Shown: positions 1 to 10,689 of the stretch, piece by piece
Numbering within the stretch: the first letter of the stretch is position 1
Layout: the number at the start of each line of letters is the position of its first letter
Source: Euryodendron excelsum
Taxonomy: Eukaryota; Streptophyta; Magnoliopsida; Ericales; Pentaphylacaceae
NCBI GenBank assembly: GCA_033060915.1
Contig: CM065388.1
Span: 22,370,001-22,434,000 of the forward strand
DNA: 64,000 nt
Direction: 5' to 3'
Program-made: the position numbers and the translations under genes
Notes under the pieces: generated by a model
Told to the model about the DNA's origin: nothing
What the model saw: the letters and a program-made list of their open reading frames with translations, nothing else
The model's database searches: none

Positions 1-2552
1 CACTTTCGTAAAACGACTCTAACCATAGAAAGATTAGAATCATTCTAGGATTGTGGTTTTGAAAACAACAAGGATTTAAAAATATGGACCATGATAGTCA
101 TTTAAATATAACACTTTCCTAAAGCAACTCTAATCATGAAAGGGCAAGAATCACCTTAGGATTGTGATTTTGACAAAATAATTTAGAGGTTTACACCCAA
201 AACTTATGTAAAACTTTCCTAAAACAATTCTAACCATGAAGTGGCTAGAATCATGGTAAGATTGTGATTTTTGAAAACAAGTTTAGAAGAAGAAGATTTT
301 AATACAAGTTTTGAAAGAGATTTTAATGCAAGTTTTTGAAAACAAGTTTAGAAAACGATTTTAAAAAGATTTATGAGTATGATATGCACAATGCAAGTAG
401 GGTCGTGAACATACAAGGTTTAGGCTTCACCATATAATCAAGGGGGCTGAATCCACATGGTCTAAGGTCAAATTAGAGGAAACCCCCGACATGATGACTT
501 TCAACCATTCTTCTTACACATGAACTAGGAATTCCCTTGTTTCAAGCATGCAAGAAATGGGGGGAAGAAGATAGGGGATTAAAATAGAAGAAAACTCAAG
601 TGGGTTAGGAGAGAGAAGGGAGATGGGAAAATTACATGAACGTAAATAGAAAACTAACCTTGTGTCTTCTTTGATTTGCTTGCTTTACTTCGCGTTAATC
701 TTCTAGAGCTTTGAGATGGCAGCACCTTAAGTTTTTAATGGTTAGCTTGGAGACTCGTATAGGCGTGTATTGAGTGTATGTATGCTAGGGTTAAAGTGTA
801 TTGGGGCTAGGGTTTAAAGAAGCCTAAGAGAGCTAGGGTTTGGAGAGAGTTCGAGGATTGTATATCGAGAGAGAGAGAGTTTTTGGAGTTAGATTGGCGA
901 CCTTTTTTACGTGGGGAGGAAGCCCTATATTTATAGATAAAAAATTAACCTGGCGTCCGTTGTAGTGGCGCCAAGCTTAAAATCCCATTGGCGCCACTAC
1001 TAGTGGCTTCAGGCCATTTTTTGGCTTGGCGCCACTACTAGTGGTGCTAGTCACTTAGGAAATATTTTAGGGTAGCAAGAAATGTATCTTCGATGCTTGA
1101 TACGCAAGACAGAAGATTTGGGCACATGTCCTAATGACTATCATGCATTTTTTTGCCTGGCTTCACTAGGAGTGACTCTGGAAGGTTTGGGAATGTTCCG
1201 AAAGGCCAGGAATGGTTCGAAAGGCCAAAAATGGGTAAAAACCCTTGAAATAGTTTCCCAGGAGTGACGAACTTGAAAAACAAGGTCGGAATTGGCAACC
1301 GGGCTATTAGGGGCAAAACGGTCTACTAGACCGGAAAACCAATGGAATGGACTCAGAATAATCCATGAGTAGACCTAAAGGTTGGAAACATTATCCAGAG
1401 TGTTCCAAGGGAGTGCATTTTTGATACCCAAAGCCGGTGTGGTTGAAAAAGGCGACCAGACCACTAGGGGCAAAAAGGTTATTTTTGCACCTGGTTTACC
1501 GGAATTGACTCAGAATGATCTAGAAAGGTAATGAAAGGTCGAGAATACTATAAGAAGCATTCTCGAGAGGTTACCGGTTTGATACCCAGAGTTGGTGTGG
1601 TTCCTGAGGCACTCGGATGCCTAGGGGTAAAATGAATGGTCTCGGAATTGGTCCGGAACCGACTAGAAAGCACTTAATTTTTCCGGATCGTCTTTGGGAT
1701 GATCTTGAAAGGGTGGACTTACCATTCTTAGAACTTAGGTACTTGCTTGTGAAATGTGCCGAAAATGGTCCAAGGGGCAGTTTGGTTATTTTTTACCAGA
1801 GTGGGCTAGCAGGCACTGGTGTTGACCTAGGTTTTGAGTGTTTCTATCACTCTGATGGTTTGTGACAAGTTGGTTTCCAAGAATATCTCGTCATTTGGTA
1901 AACATGTCATGGCCAAGAAGTGAATTCGGTCCCGTGATATAGGGGTTTGTTGGCAATTTCCCAATGTCAACCTATTTACGAGTGTTTCTGCCACTCTGAC
2001 GGTTCGCATTCATTCTAGAGACTGCTTGATCTCGGGAAACTGCTAGGTGGACTTATCGTTTGAGGAATCAACTTTCTTGAAAGACGTGCCGAATAACGGA
2101 TATTCTTCATTGGCGGGCTAGCAGGAGCCAAATGTGGACCGTTCTACTATCTCGGGGACTTAGGGTCTCATCTTGGTCTATGGGTTTGAAGGGACTTACC
2201 ATTCCCAAGAGTTTTCTCGAGAAATGTGCCGGATTGGATTGTCTTACCTCCTAAGGGATCAACTTCTTGAAAGGCGTTCCGAATTTGATTTTGGAATTAG
2301 AATTGGACTTGAAGTTGAATTTGAGAATAAAACGGGGACTTACCGTCTCTAAGAAGACGTGCCAATAGGAATTGGATCGAGCAATGCCAGAAGGGCATTT
2401 TGCCTCTATTGGGGCCCAACGAGCCCACGAAGCGATTGATTGATTGGATTGAGTTTGAAAAGTTAATTTGAACTTGGATATGCCTATGTCACTTTGAATA
2501 TGAGTCCGGTCGTACCGAAGATTGGCAAGTGGACAAAAATGGGGTGCTTACA
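1..2552 (-). repeat. 3' LTR of element B, partial
   Basis: The LTR begins, reading the minus strand, at 2552 with TGTAAGCACCCC, directly after a polypurine tract, and continues past position 1. The part shown is U3, the TATA box (928-935) and the start of R/U5. It contains one copy of the 157-bp CCGG-type unit region (about 1430-1600), a weak 81-bp-type hairpin (2344-2359) and the foldback near 1-60. The long CTTTCC-type array expected in U5 would lie left of the window. Confidence 0.85.
927..1050 (-). promoter_or_regulatory. LTR promoter of B 3' LTR: TATA box with GGCGCC palindromes
   Basis: TATAAATA on the minus strand at 928-935, with degenerate GGCGCC-ACT inverted repeats just upstream (about 950-1050). 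Two repeat arms have mutated (for example GGCGTCC), so this copy is more decayed than those in LTR1 to LTR5. Confidence 0.6.
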
Positions 2553-2568
2553 ACTGCCCCTCTTTTTC
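2553..2568 (-). other. Polypurine tract of element B
   Basis: The minus strand reads GAAAAAGAGGGGCAGT immediately before the LTR start TGTAAGC. A purine run abutting the 3' LTR is the plus-strand DNA primer site of LTR retrotransposons, and it fixes this LTR as the 3' one. The same layout recurs at 26132-26148. Confidence 0.85.
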
Positions 2569-2749
2569 TGTCTTTGCTTGTCGAAAACAGAAAAGGATAA
2601 AATAAGAGTCCCATGTTGACCGCAAGGTAATCGAAGGGACAAATTTTGGGAAAATTTTTGAAAATCAGAGTTTGAAATTGGATATTTGGCCTAAGGGGGT
2701 GTTTGAAATCGTATTTTGGCGAAAAAAGGCAAACTGCCTGGATTTGAAA

Positions 2750-2799
2750 CCTGGTGCCACTAGCAGTGGCGCCTAGCTTAATTTTGCAGTGGCACCAGG
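2750..2799 (+). promoter_or_regulatory. Inverted-repeat module upstream of the opposite-strand gene
   Basis: CCTGGTGCCACT (2750-2761) is perfectly inverted at 2788-2799 (AGTGGCACCAGG), with a further near-palindrome at 2753-2773. This is the same sequence type as the palindromes that precede the TATA box in every LTR here, but it lies in the internal region of B and faces the plus strand. No good TATA box follows; TTAAAA near 2807 is a weak candidate. Promoter function is inference. Confidence 0.5.
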
Positions 2800-2829
2800 C
2801 CTTGGGTTAAAACCAACAACATTTCTAAT

Positions 2830-5800
2830 TCAAAGCTTTACGAGTTTTGGGAGATTTTTTGAAATTTTGAGAGCCATTGCAAGAGGATTGGCTTGGACAT
2901 TGAAGGAGTGACATTTGGGGACCCCGAGAAATTGTCGAAAGTTGTCGCCGTCGCCGAAAAAGTCACTGGAGAAGAGGATTTCGCCGGAGAACTCTAAGAG
3001 GTTAGATTTTTGTTTTGTTTTGATTCTTACCTATAGAACTCTGTTTGAGTCGTGTAAACAATCGAAATTGATGTTTCAGCATGTTTTGAATGCTCTAGTG
3101 ATGTTATTTTGATATTTTGATGCTTGTTTGATTTAGTTAGATCAATTTTGCATGATTATGTGAAGAAGGTTCCTGTAGGAATTGGGGGTTTATCCCTATA
3201 GCTTTGGGTATTGAGTTTTCTAGCTAGATTTTCATCCTATGTGCCTTAAAAAAATGTGTTTAATAGCCGTGTGAAGTTTTGCAATTTTTTGAAAACTCGG
3301 CGAATTTTAATATTTTAAAAAATAGAAAAATACTTAAAAAATAGAGAAAATTGATAAAATTTAAGAAATTGATGGAATTATTTAGAGTTTAATATTTAGA
3401 AAAATATGAGAATATTTTAGAAAATATTTGAAAAAATCTTGAGAAATTTTGCAGCAATCTTGGAACCCGTTAGTTTTTTGAAAAAAAAACATGTCTTTCA
3501 AAAATTTGGAAATCCAAAAAATGTGCATGGGTGTTAGTGCTATGTTATTTTGATGTTGTCAAGTGCATGGTTTATGTTTCATTCTAGTGTTGCTGGTGTT
3601 AGGGACCATTTTTTAAGCAGAATTCTGCCGAAATTTTTTTCGAAATTAAAAAAAGAGTTGAAAAAGTTTTGAAGTAAAATCTTTTTGAAGGAAATAAGAT
3701 ATAAAACCAATGAGGGTAGGGCCTTTTTGGCGGAGAAGGCCCCAAAAAACTCGGGGGAGCCTAAAACTATTGGAAGAAATTTTTAGAAAGACTTTTGAAA
3801 ATGAAATTTTGAATAAAAACTTTTAAGGAAAATTGTTTGGAAGATTCAAAAATGAATTTTGACTTTGGAAAAACTCGGGAATAGAAATTTTGGAATATTT
3901 GAAAACTTAAGAAATTTTAGTTTTGAAGAAGACTCTTCAAAGGAGGGAGTTTTAGAAAGCCTTGATTGGAATAGAACTCTTTTGGAGTAAAAGTTTGGGA
4001 TGGACTTTGATTGGAAAATTCTGAGATTTAATTTTGAAAGTTGATTTTGTGTTAGAAATCATTTTAAAATTTTAGAAAAAACGTGTAGAAAATTCGTTTT
4101 GACCTAAAATTTGAAAGCAAAATGTTTAGAAAATTCATTTTGACTTGAAATTGAAAATCTTTGAAAGCAAAATGTATAGGAAATTCATTTTGACTTAAAA
4201 CTGGGGTTTTAAAATCAAAATGTGTAGTAAATTCATTTTGACTCATCATTTGAAATCTTTTTTTTTTTTTCATTGTTTCCCTTCCTTCTTTTTACTTCTT
4301 ATCTCTTTTTCCTTTGTGAGTTATACTGACCTCATGTCGATATTCTTACCTTGATCTTCAGGATCATAGGCACGATTTTGAGTTTGTTGAGAGCTTGGCA
4401 TGACAGCTATCCCCCAGACGAGCATGATATCTTTCGCCAGTCCTTTGGTTGAGTGCTGTCACTCCTGTTGGTGTAGCTCATTCTGAGATTTATGTAGGGA
4501 GTGATTCATTTTTGGTAGCCTAGCTTGTCTCTTTTCTGCTTCGGGGAGTGCGAGCTTACCCTAGTCCTCACAAGTATGGTTTTTTCCTTGGTTTCCGAGA
4601 TGATTCTACTGACTTTGTAGGACCTATCTTCCCTGATGGTTGCATCATTGTTGCCTTATCCCAACTTGGGCTCCGACATGCTGTTCTTTCGTCTACCTTT
4701 TTGCCCTAGTTTCCTTGTGTTTCAGTGGAGTTCCTCTTTTCCCGATTTGAGTTTACATGAGGGCTCATTCGGGTGTTTGGCATACTTCTCAAGACTGGTC
4801 TGTTTCTCACATGGTTGCTCTAGCTTTACTTCTTCTGAACTTCTTGATGTTTCCATAAGGAGATGATTTAGTTCACTGCCGATTATGTGCACTTCTTGCT
4901 AGGATTTGTAAGGGACACTCTTATGCTCCCATGGTTGTGGGGGAGACCTTTATGAGCTTTACTAGATTTCAGCTGATGGTTAATGCTCATTTTCGGGGAT
5001 GCGTTGTGCTCTTCCAGCTTTGGGTGATCGGGCATATATTTGTTACTCCTTTATTCCAACATACATGGTATCCCGAGCTTGACCATAAACGCTCCTTAGC
5101 AAGATCTCAGAGAGCTATGGCAGATGAGGGGAGGTTCCCACGGACTACTGTGGCCTGGGCAGACTATCTTCGGAGTATGAGATCGGACACAGTCAGATGG
5201 TATTCAAGGTTGGTTGGTAAGTACTGGTTGAGAGTTCGACCTTTTGAGAGGGCCTTCGTGCCCTTAGCCGGCCTACGAATCATTGCCCCTTTCTTTGGGA
5301 TTCGAGTTTTGTGACAGCTCGGTAGGAGTCAGGATATCCCCTATCTGGCATTTGCGACTGAGTTTACCCTTGTCTTTGAGGCGTCGATCCCGAGAGCATT
5401 GGTAGAGAGAGTTAAAGATATATGGAGATCCTTGCTTCCTCATGTGGATAATGGTGGTCCATTTTCTGACATGCCCCTTGAGACTAAGAACTACCATTAT
5501 TGGCTCCGACGATATGTGTTAGATCCTAGCAGGCTTGGGGATCTACTCTTTGAGACTCCTTTACCCCCTGTGGGGTACACAAACTTCTTAACAGCTATGA
5601 TTGTTTAGGGGCGTTATCACAGGCGACAAAATCGACTGTTGATACAGGTATTGCATGATCGGTTGAGGGTGAGAGACACTGAGGTAGCTTTTTGAGAGAT
5701 GCAGCTAGCAGCGGCCAGATTAACATATGATAGCTCATGCTTGAGCACTTTAAAGGGACATAAGCGGTCACGAGGTGTTCCAGATGTTTCCACTCCCTTA

Positions 5801-6020
5801 GAGGATGATATTGTGGATATTCAGTCTTTGCAAGAGGCCGTGGAGTGTCTTATCTAGGAAAGGGATATGCTTCTGGCCAGATGTGCATACTACGAGCGGG
5901 GCCGGCTTGATACTTTTTCAAGTACTCCTCTTGTGGGTGGCTAGCCAGTTGATCCCTCCCTATTTGACTCCTCTTCTGATGATGATGGAGAGCGATACAT
6001 CTTTGCCCCTCTCTCCTAGA
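2830..6020 (+). pseudogene. Opposite-strand extra gene of element B, broken, with probable intron
   Basis: A plus-strand, protein-like stretch lies between integrase and the 3' LTR, against the direction of gag-pol. A possible first exon ends at 3000 (AAGAG, then GTTAG), and exon 2 could start at 4362 after the acceptor ATCTTCAG. Joining them keeps a frame open into exon 2 (SLLRAWHDSYPPDEHDIF) until TGA near 4450. Downstream, 4931-5311 is the longest open piece (127 codons, WADYLRSMRSD, RPFERAFVPLAG). It is followed in the same reading sense by 5399-5605 (KNYHYWLRRYVLD) and an acidic tail to about 6020, separated by stops. Extra antisense ORFs at this place are known in plant Tat-lineage elements, some related to plant mobile-domain proteins. 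I cannot confirm that family here, and the start codon is not evident. Confidence 0.5.
3001..4361 (+). other. Probable intron of the opposite-strand gene
   Basis: Begins GTTAGATTTT and ends TTACCTTGATCTTCAG. It is A/T-rich and stop-filled, with a pyrimidine-rich stretch near 4260-4320 close to the acceptor. Removing it preserves reading frame for about 30 codons of exon 2. The region also holds degenerate GAAAATTT-type repeats and three near-copies of AAATTCATTTTGACTT (4130-4245). No transcript evidence is available. Confidence 0.4.
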
Positions 6021-6029
6021 TTCATTGAT

Positions 6030-7275
6030 TCCTAAATTTATAGACAGACAGACTTCATTTTAGTATTGTATACTTTTTACCTTATGGACTTGTGGCCTTC
6101 CATACTTTTGAGATGCTTTTCCTGTATGGTTAGTATAAGAAGCAAACTTGAGAAAAGTTAAATGAAAGCAGCAGTTAAAGGAAAAATTATTCCTTTTGGT
6201 TTGATACTCTGACTGACTTATTGTCCTATGAAGGGAACCTTTGCTTCTCTTAACCTCAACTGGGCTAATCTAGAGAATGCCCTTCGAGACACCTTCTGAC
6301 TTTCTCACTGTTGCTTTCGTACTCATGACTTCTGGGAATGCTCATGCCTCGAATTATCTCTTACGCCCCAAACCCCCCCCCCCCCCCCTCGGCTCCTTTT
6401 TGCTACTGGCGCTCGTGAGGGTTTTCACTAGTCCTAGCTCTGTCATTTTTGCACCAAGGAGCCTTTACAGGTTTTCACCAAGGTCAACAGTTTTGTATCT
6501 TGCCACATTCTTACTCTTTTACCTACGGTGCCCTTTTGGGTTTTCACCGCATCCTTAGGAATGTGCTTATTTTCTCTCTTCTTTCTTTCTCTTTCCTTAG
6601 CCCGATCCCTGGTTTCTGTCGAGAAGCTTCTAAATACACTTGCGCCATCTTCCAGCCTTCCTTGCTGTGAGCGTATTTTTGGTAAGCTCATTTAGACTAA
6701 GCAATTTAATTAAGATCTGAAAGGACTTTAAGGTTCGTTGTGTGGGTTTTCACTTTTGAATGAAAAGAAAATGGCTCAAACCTACCATTCTACTAGTGAT
6801 CACTGTTAATGATTTTTGGTCTACTAGCACTTTTCTACGTATTCTTATCTTTCTTTTGATACCTTAAACCCCCCTCCCCCTTTTTTTTTTTTGAAATAGC
6901 AATGTTAACGATAATGCTTTTGTGGACGTAGAATAATAGCACTTTGGGGGTCCCTTTATTTATTTATTTTATTTTATTATTACGCATATCCTTAGTGCTT
7001 TATTTTGTCCTAGTGCAATCACCCAGTGAGGAGAAGTCTTTGAAAGAAAGTAACCGGCTCTAAGGGTTGACAAAGGTTGTTTTTTAACTGTATGGGAGAC
7101 GAAATGAGGGCCTCTCATCATGTCAAAATTAAATTGCTTAGTCCATAGAGTTTTACTGTTGAAATCATACCCGATTGATTAGTTGAGATTAAGGAAAGTA
7201 ATTTTATTGTTTCCACATAAAAATCAGAGATCTAGCTTTCAACATCATATGTAGTAGTGTTTGACAGCATCTGAA
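6030..7275. other. Non-coding 3' region between the opposite-strand gene and integrase
   Basis: No coherent protein is seen. It contains a 16-C run (6373-6388), CT-rich and T-rich tracts (about 6560-6600, 6866-6895, 6950-6980) and a block at 7080-7145 (GAGGGCCTCTCATCA, then AAATTGCTTAGTCC) that recurs at 40560-40605 and 46405-46465 in element C. That shared block shows that the B and C internal regions descend from related elements. Confidence 0.6.
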
Positions 7276-8164
7276 TTCAACGGACTATGGAACTCCTAGC
7301 CATCCATTTTCTCCAAAACGAGAGCTCCTCCAGACAGGACCTTCTTTATCATGAACGACCCTTCATAGTTTGGAGCAAATTTCCCTCGTGCTGCTTCCTG
7401 ATGGAGAAATACCTTTTTTAGTACCAAATCTCCCAATTGAAATGATCGAGGCCGCACCTTATTATCAAATGCCCTAGCCGTTCATCTTTTGTAGCACTGA
7501 GCGTGATAAACTATAGCTAACCGTTTTTCATCTAACAGGCATAGTTGAACATACCGGTCTTTTATCCGCTCTGCTTCATCCAACTTGGTTTCCATTGAGA
7601 TCATTAGGGAAGGAATCTCAATCTCAATCTCAATGGGGATGGTTGCCTCTGTGCGGTGGACTAGCTCGAAGGGAGTACCTCCAGTGGAAACCGTAATGGT
7701 ATTTCGATAGGTCATCAACGCAAAAGGAAGTTTCTTGCGCCAATCTTTGTAGTTGTCAACCATTTTTTGGAGTATTCTCTTGATGTTTTTGTTGGTTGCT
7801 TCTACTGCTCCGTTCATCTGAGGCCGGAAGGTAACTGAATTTCGTTGAGTAATGCGAAACCTTTGGCATAATTTTGATACCAACTCATTATTTAGATTGC
7901 AGGCATTGTCAACAGTGAGTGATTCGAGAATCCCATATTGGCAAATGATGTGATTGTTTATAAAAGTTTTTGTGACCTTCTTGGTGATATGAACATAGGA
8001 AACTTCTTCCACCCACTTAGTGAAGTAATTGATGGCAATCAGGATGAATCGGTGACTGTTGGAGGTTTTGGGGATGACAGGGCCAATCATATCTATCCCC
8101 CACATAGAAAAAGGCCAAGGGGTCGACATAGAATGGAGTTCCGTAGGCGGTACTTTGATCTTAT
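7276..8164 (-). pseudogene. Integrase core and C-terminal part of element B pol (fragment 2)
   Basis: Integrase inserts element DNA into the chromosome. The open piece 7482-8129 shows WGIDMIGP (first catalytic Asp), TVDNACN (second Asp; usual form DNGTN) and NGAVEATNKNIKRIL (catalytic Glu), then LPFALMTYRN. Past a stop at 7482, the sequence down to about 7276 still reads as the C-terminal fold (GKFAPNYEGSF). The N-terminal zinc-binding half is at 13308-13560, because LTR1 was inserted between 8164 and 13308 with a CTTAT duplication. An IEIEIE stretch comes from a short repeat of TCTCAA near 7618-7636. It cannot make a full protein in this state. Confidence 0.9.
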
Positions 8165-8369
8165 TGTAAGCACCCCATTTTTGACCGCTCGGCAGTCTAC
8201 ACTTCGTCCAGGCTTGTTTTCAAGTCATTGTGGGTATATTCCTAACGAATCCAATTCTCTAGGTCCAAATTCCGTCTTTCCATCGCTTCGCGGGCCTGTC
8301 AGGCCCAAATAGAGGCAAAATGACCAAAATGCCCTTAGGGGCATTGTCCTTTCCTTTTCGTTTCCAATC

Positions 8370-8732
8370 CCTCTCTCGAGACAGTTTATTCCTCGAGATG
8401 GCTTCAATCCAGGCACGTCTCTTCAGAGACGGTAAGACTCCTTTCCAATCCCACTCTCGAGACAGTTTATTCCTCGAGACGGTTCCAATCCAGGCACGTC
8501 TCTTCGGAGACGGTAAGTCCCCTTTCCAATCCCACTCTCGAGACAGTTTATTCCTCGAGACGGTTCCAATCCAGGCACGTCTCTTTAGAGACGGTAAGTC
8601 CCCTTTCTAATCCCACTCTCGAGACAGTTTATTCCTCGAGACGGTTCCAATCCAGGCACGTCTCTTCGGAGACGGTAAGTCCCCTTTCCAATCCCTCTCT
8701 CGAGACAGTTTATTCCTCGAGACAGTCCGAGT
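8370..8732 (+). repeat. 81-bp tandem units in LTR1 U3
   Basis: About 4.5 copies of an 81-bp unit, readable as ARLFGDGKSPFQSHSRD-type peptides because 81 is divisible by three. Each unit carries two foldbacks: TCTCGAG with CTCGAGA around an 11-nt loop, and CGTCTCTTCGGAGACG, a 6-bp stem closed by C-G over TTCG. Copies differ by few substitutions. The apparent peptide is not taken as a protein. Confidence 0.85.
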
Positions 8733-8959
8733 AGCGAAACTACTCACAAAACCGTTAGAGTAGCGGAAATACTCACAAATAGGTCGATATAGGGAATTGC
8801 CAACAAACCCCTGTGTCACGACGACCGCCGTTAGAGTGGCGGAAACACTCAAAACCCAGGTCAACACCAGTGTTTGTTAACCTACTTTGGTGAAAAATGA
8901 CCAAACTGTCCTTTGGACCTTTTCCGAGACTTTCTGGTCAAGATGACCATTTTGCCCCT

Positions 8960-9430
8960 AGGCATCCGAATGCCCCGGGAACCACACCGGCTCTGGGTAT
9001 CAAGCCGGTAATGTCCCAAGAATAATTTTTATGGTATTCTCAACCTTCCTTTACCTTTCCGGATCATTCCGAGTCAGTTCCGACCAACCCGGTACAAAAT
9101 GACCGTTTTGCCCCTAGAGGGTCGGTCTCCTTCTTCGACCACACCGGCTCTGGGTATTAAACCGGTAATGTCTCGAGAATACTTTTTATAGTGTTCTCAA
9201 CCTTCCTTTACCTTTTCGGACCATTCCGAGTCAGTTCCGGCAAACCCGGTACAAAATGACCGTTTTGCCCCTAGTGGGCCGGTCTTCTTTTCCGACCATG
9301 CCGGCTCTGGGAATCAAACCGGCAACCTCTAGGAACATTCTAAATAATGTTTCCAGATCCCAAGTCTTCTTCCGGGACAATCTGAGTTCGCCCCGGCAGC
9401 TTCCTAGTCCGATTGACCGTTTTGCCCCTA
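8960..9430 (+). repeat. 157-bp tandem units in LTR1 U3
   Basis: Repeated block with ACCGGCTCTGGG, GAGAATACTTTTTATAG and TGACCGTTTTGCCCC. The GGTCT step lies at 9124 and 9281, exactly 157 bp apart, the same period measured in LTR3 (33213, 33370, 33527) and LTR5 (44607, 44764, 44921, 45078). GAGAATAC pairs with GTATTCTC or GTGTTCTC in each unit. Confidence 0.85.
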
Positions 9431-9677
9431 AAGGCCCGGTCAACCTTTCCGACACATTTTGTCCTCACTTTTCAAATCAAATACCTCCAGGACACTATTT
9501 TAAGTGTTCCTGCTCCTTTCTGGCCTTCCGGGTCATTCCCGGCTCCTCCAAATCATTCCCGGACTTTCCGGAGTCACTCCTAGTGAAGCCAGGCTAAAAG
9601 TTGCATGGTAGTCACTAGTACAGGCGCCCAAATCTAGTCAAAGATACATTGCTTGCCGACTTATAAAGTTTCCTAAC

Positions 9678-9810
9678 TGGCTGGAGCCACTAGTAGTGAC
9701 GCCAAGCCAAGAATTGGCCTAGCGCCACTCCTAGTGGCGCCAAGAGCAATTTTGCCCAAGCGCCACTGCAACAGGCGCTAAGTTTGTCCAACCTCTATAA
9801 ATACAGAGCC
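9678..9810 (+). promoter_or_regulatory. LTR1 promoter: GGCGCC palindromes and TATA box
   Basis: Three inverted repeats of the GCGCCACT/AGTGGCGC type lie between 9680 and 9783, and TATAAATA follows at 9796-9803 in the context CTCTATAAATACAGAGCC. This context is nearly unchanged in all LTRs of the window, so it is the best candidate for the core promoter and the U3/R boundary. The TSS is expected about 30 bp downstream; this is inference. Confidence 0.75.
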
Positions 9811-10630
9811 TCATTCAACGTGAAAAGGGTCTGTAAACTTAACCTAAAAATCATATATTTCGATATACAGAGTTCGAGCACCTCCAAAAACCCTAGTTTC
9901 CTTAGGTTCTCCAAACCCTAGCAACCCTACACAAACCCTAGCCTTCTATACACTTATACACTCCCCCATACACTCATACACTAGCCTTCAACCATCCTTC
10001 AAAGACTTGAAGAGCTGCCATCTAAAGCTTGAAGACAACTCTTGAAGATTGAAGGTGAAGATCAAGACAAAGACCGAAGACCGAAGACCGAAGATAGTAC
10101 GACGTATAAAATAAACAAGATACAAGGTAGGCTCCCTATTTAAATTTTCGCACTTTCCCCCTCTCTCTTCTCTCTCCTAACCCACTTGGGTTTTCTCTAT
10201 TTTAATCCCTCATCTCTTTCCCCCCCCTTTCTTTGCATGCTTGAAACAAGGGGATTCCCGGTCCATGTGTAGGATTGGGCTATTGGAGAGTCACCGTGTC
10301 GGAGGCTTTCTTCTAGTCTAACCAAAGACCATGTGGGTCCGGCCCCCTTGATTATGTGATGAAGCCTTAGCCTTGTATGTTCACGACCCCAAATTGCATT
10401 GTGCATATCATAGTCTTGCATCTTCCAAAATTCGTTTTCGAACTCGTTTTCAAAATCCTTTTGAAACTCGTTTTCAAGATTGCATCAAAATCTCTTTTTC
10501 AAAAACTTGTTTTCAAAACCACAATTCTAGGGTGATTCTAGCCTTTTCATGGCTAGGGTTGCTTTAGGAAAGTGTTACATTAAAAGTGACCTTTTGGTCT
10601 ATATTTTCAAATCTTATTGTTTTTCAAAAC

Positions 10631-10685
10631 CGCTTTCCTAAAGTGGTTCTAGCCCTCCTATGGTTAGAATTGCTATAGGAAAGTG
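10631..10685. repeat. Long foldback in LTR1 R/U5
   Basis: The arms at 10631-10654 and 10662-10685 are complementary over about 24 bp with a few mismatches, around a 7-nt loop. The right arm ends GGAAAGTG, matching GCTTTCC at the left. An adjacent, shorter foldback lies at about 10535-10585 (CTAGCC and GGCTAG). Both occur in the same place in LTR2 to LTR5 and in the C and B LTRs. Confidence 0.7.
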
Positions 10686-10689
10686 AGAT

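Noticed and set aside
7938..8312. Plus-strand 124-codon frame over the integrase
   Set aside because: Shadow of the minus-strand integrase that runs across the LTR1 boundary at 8165; no domain of its own.
8320..8610. Open frames through the 81-bp repeats (also 17618-18061, 27691-27984) as repeat proteins
   Set aside because: The unit length is a multiple of three, so frames stay open on both strands at once. The peptides follow DNA hairpins and have no domain; copies outside the arrays do not keep the frame.
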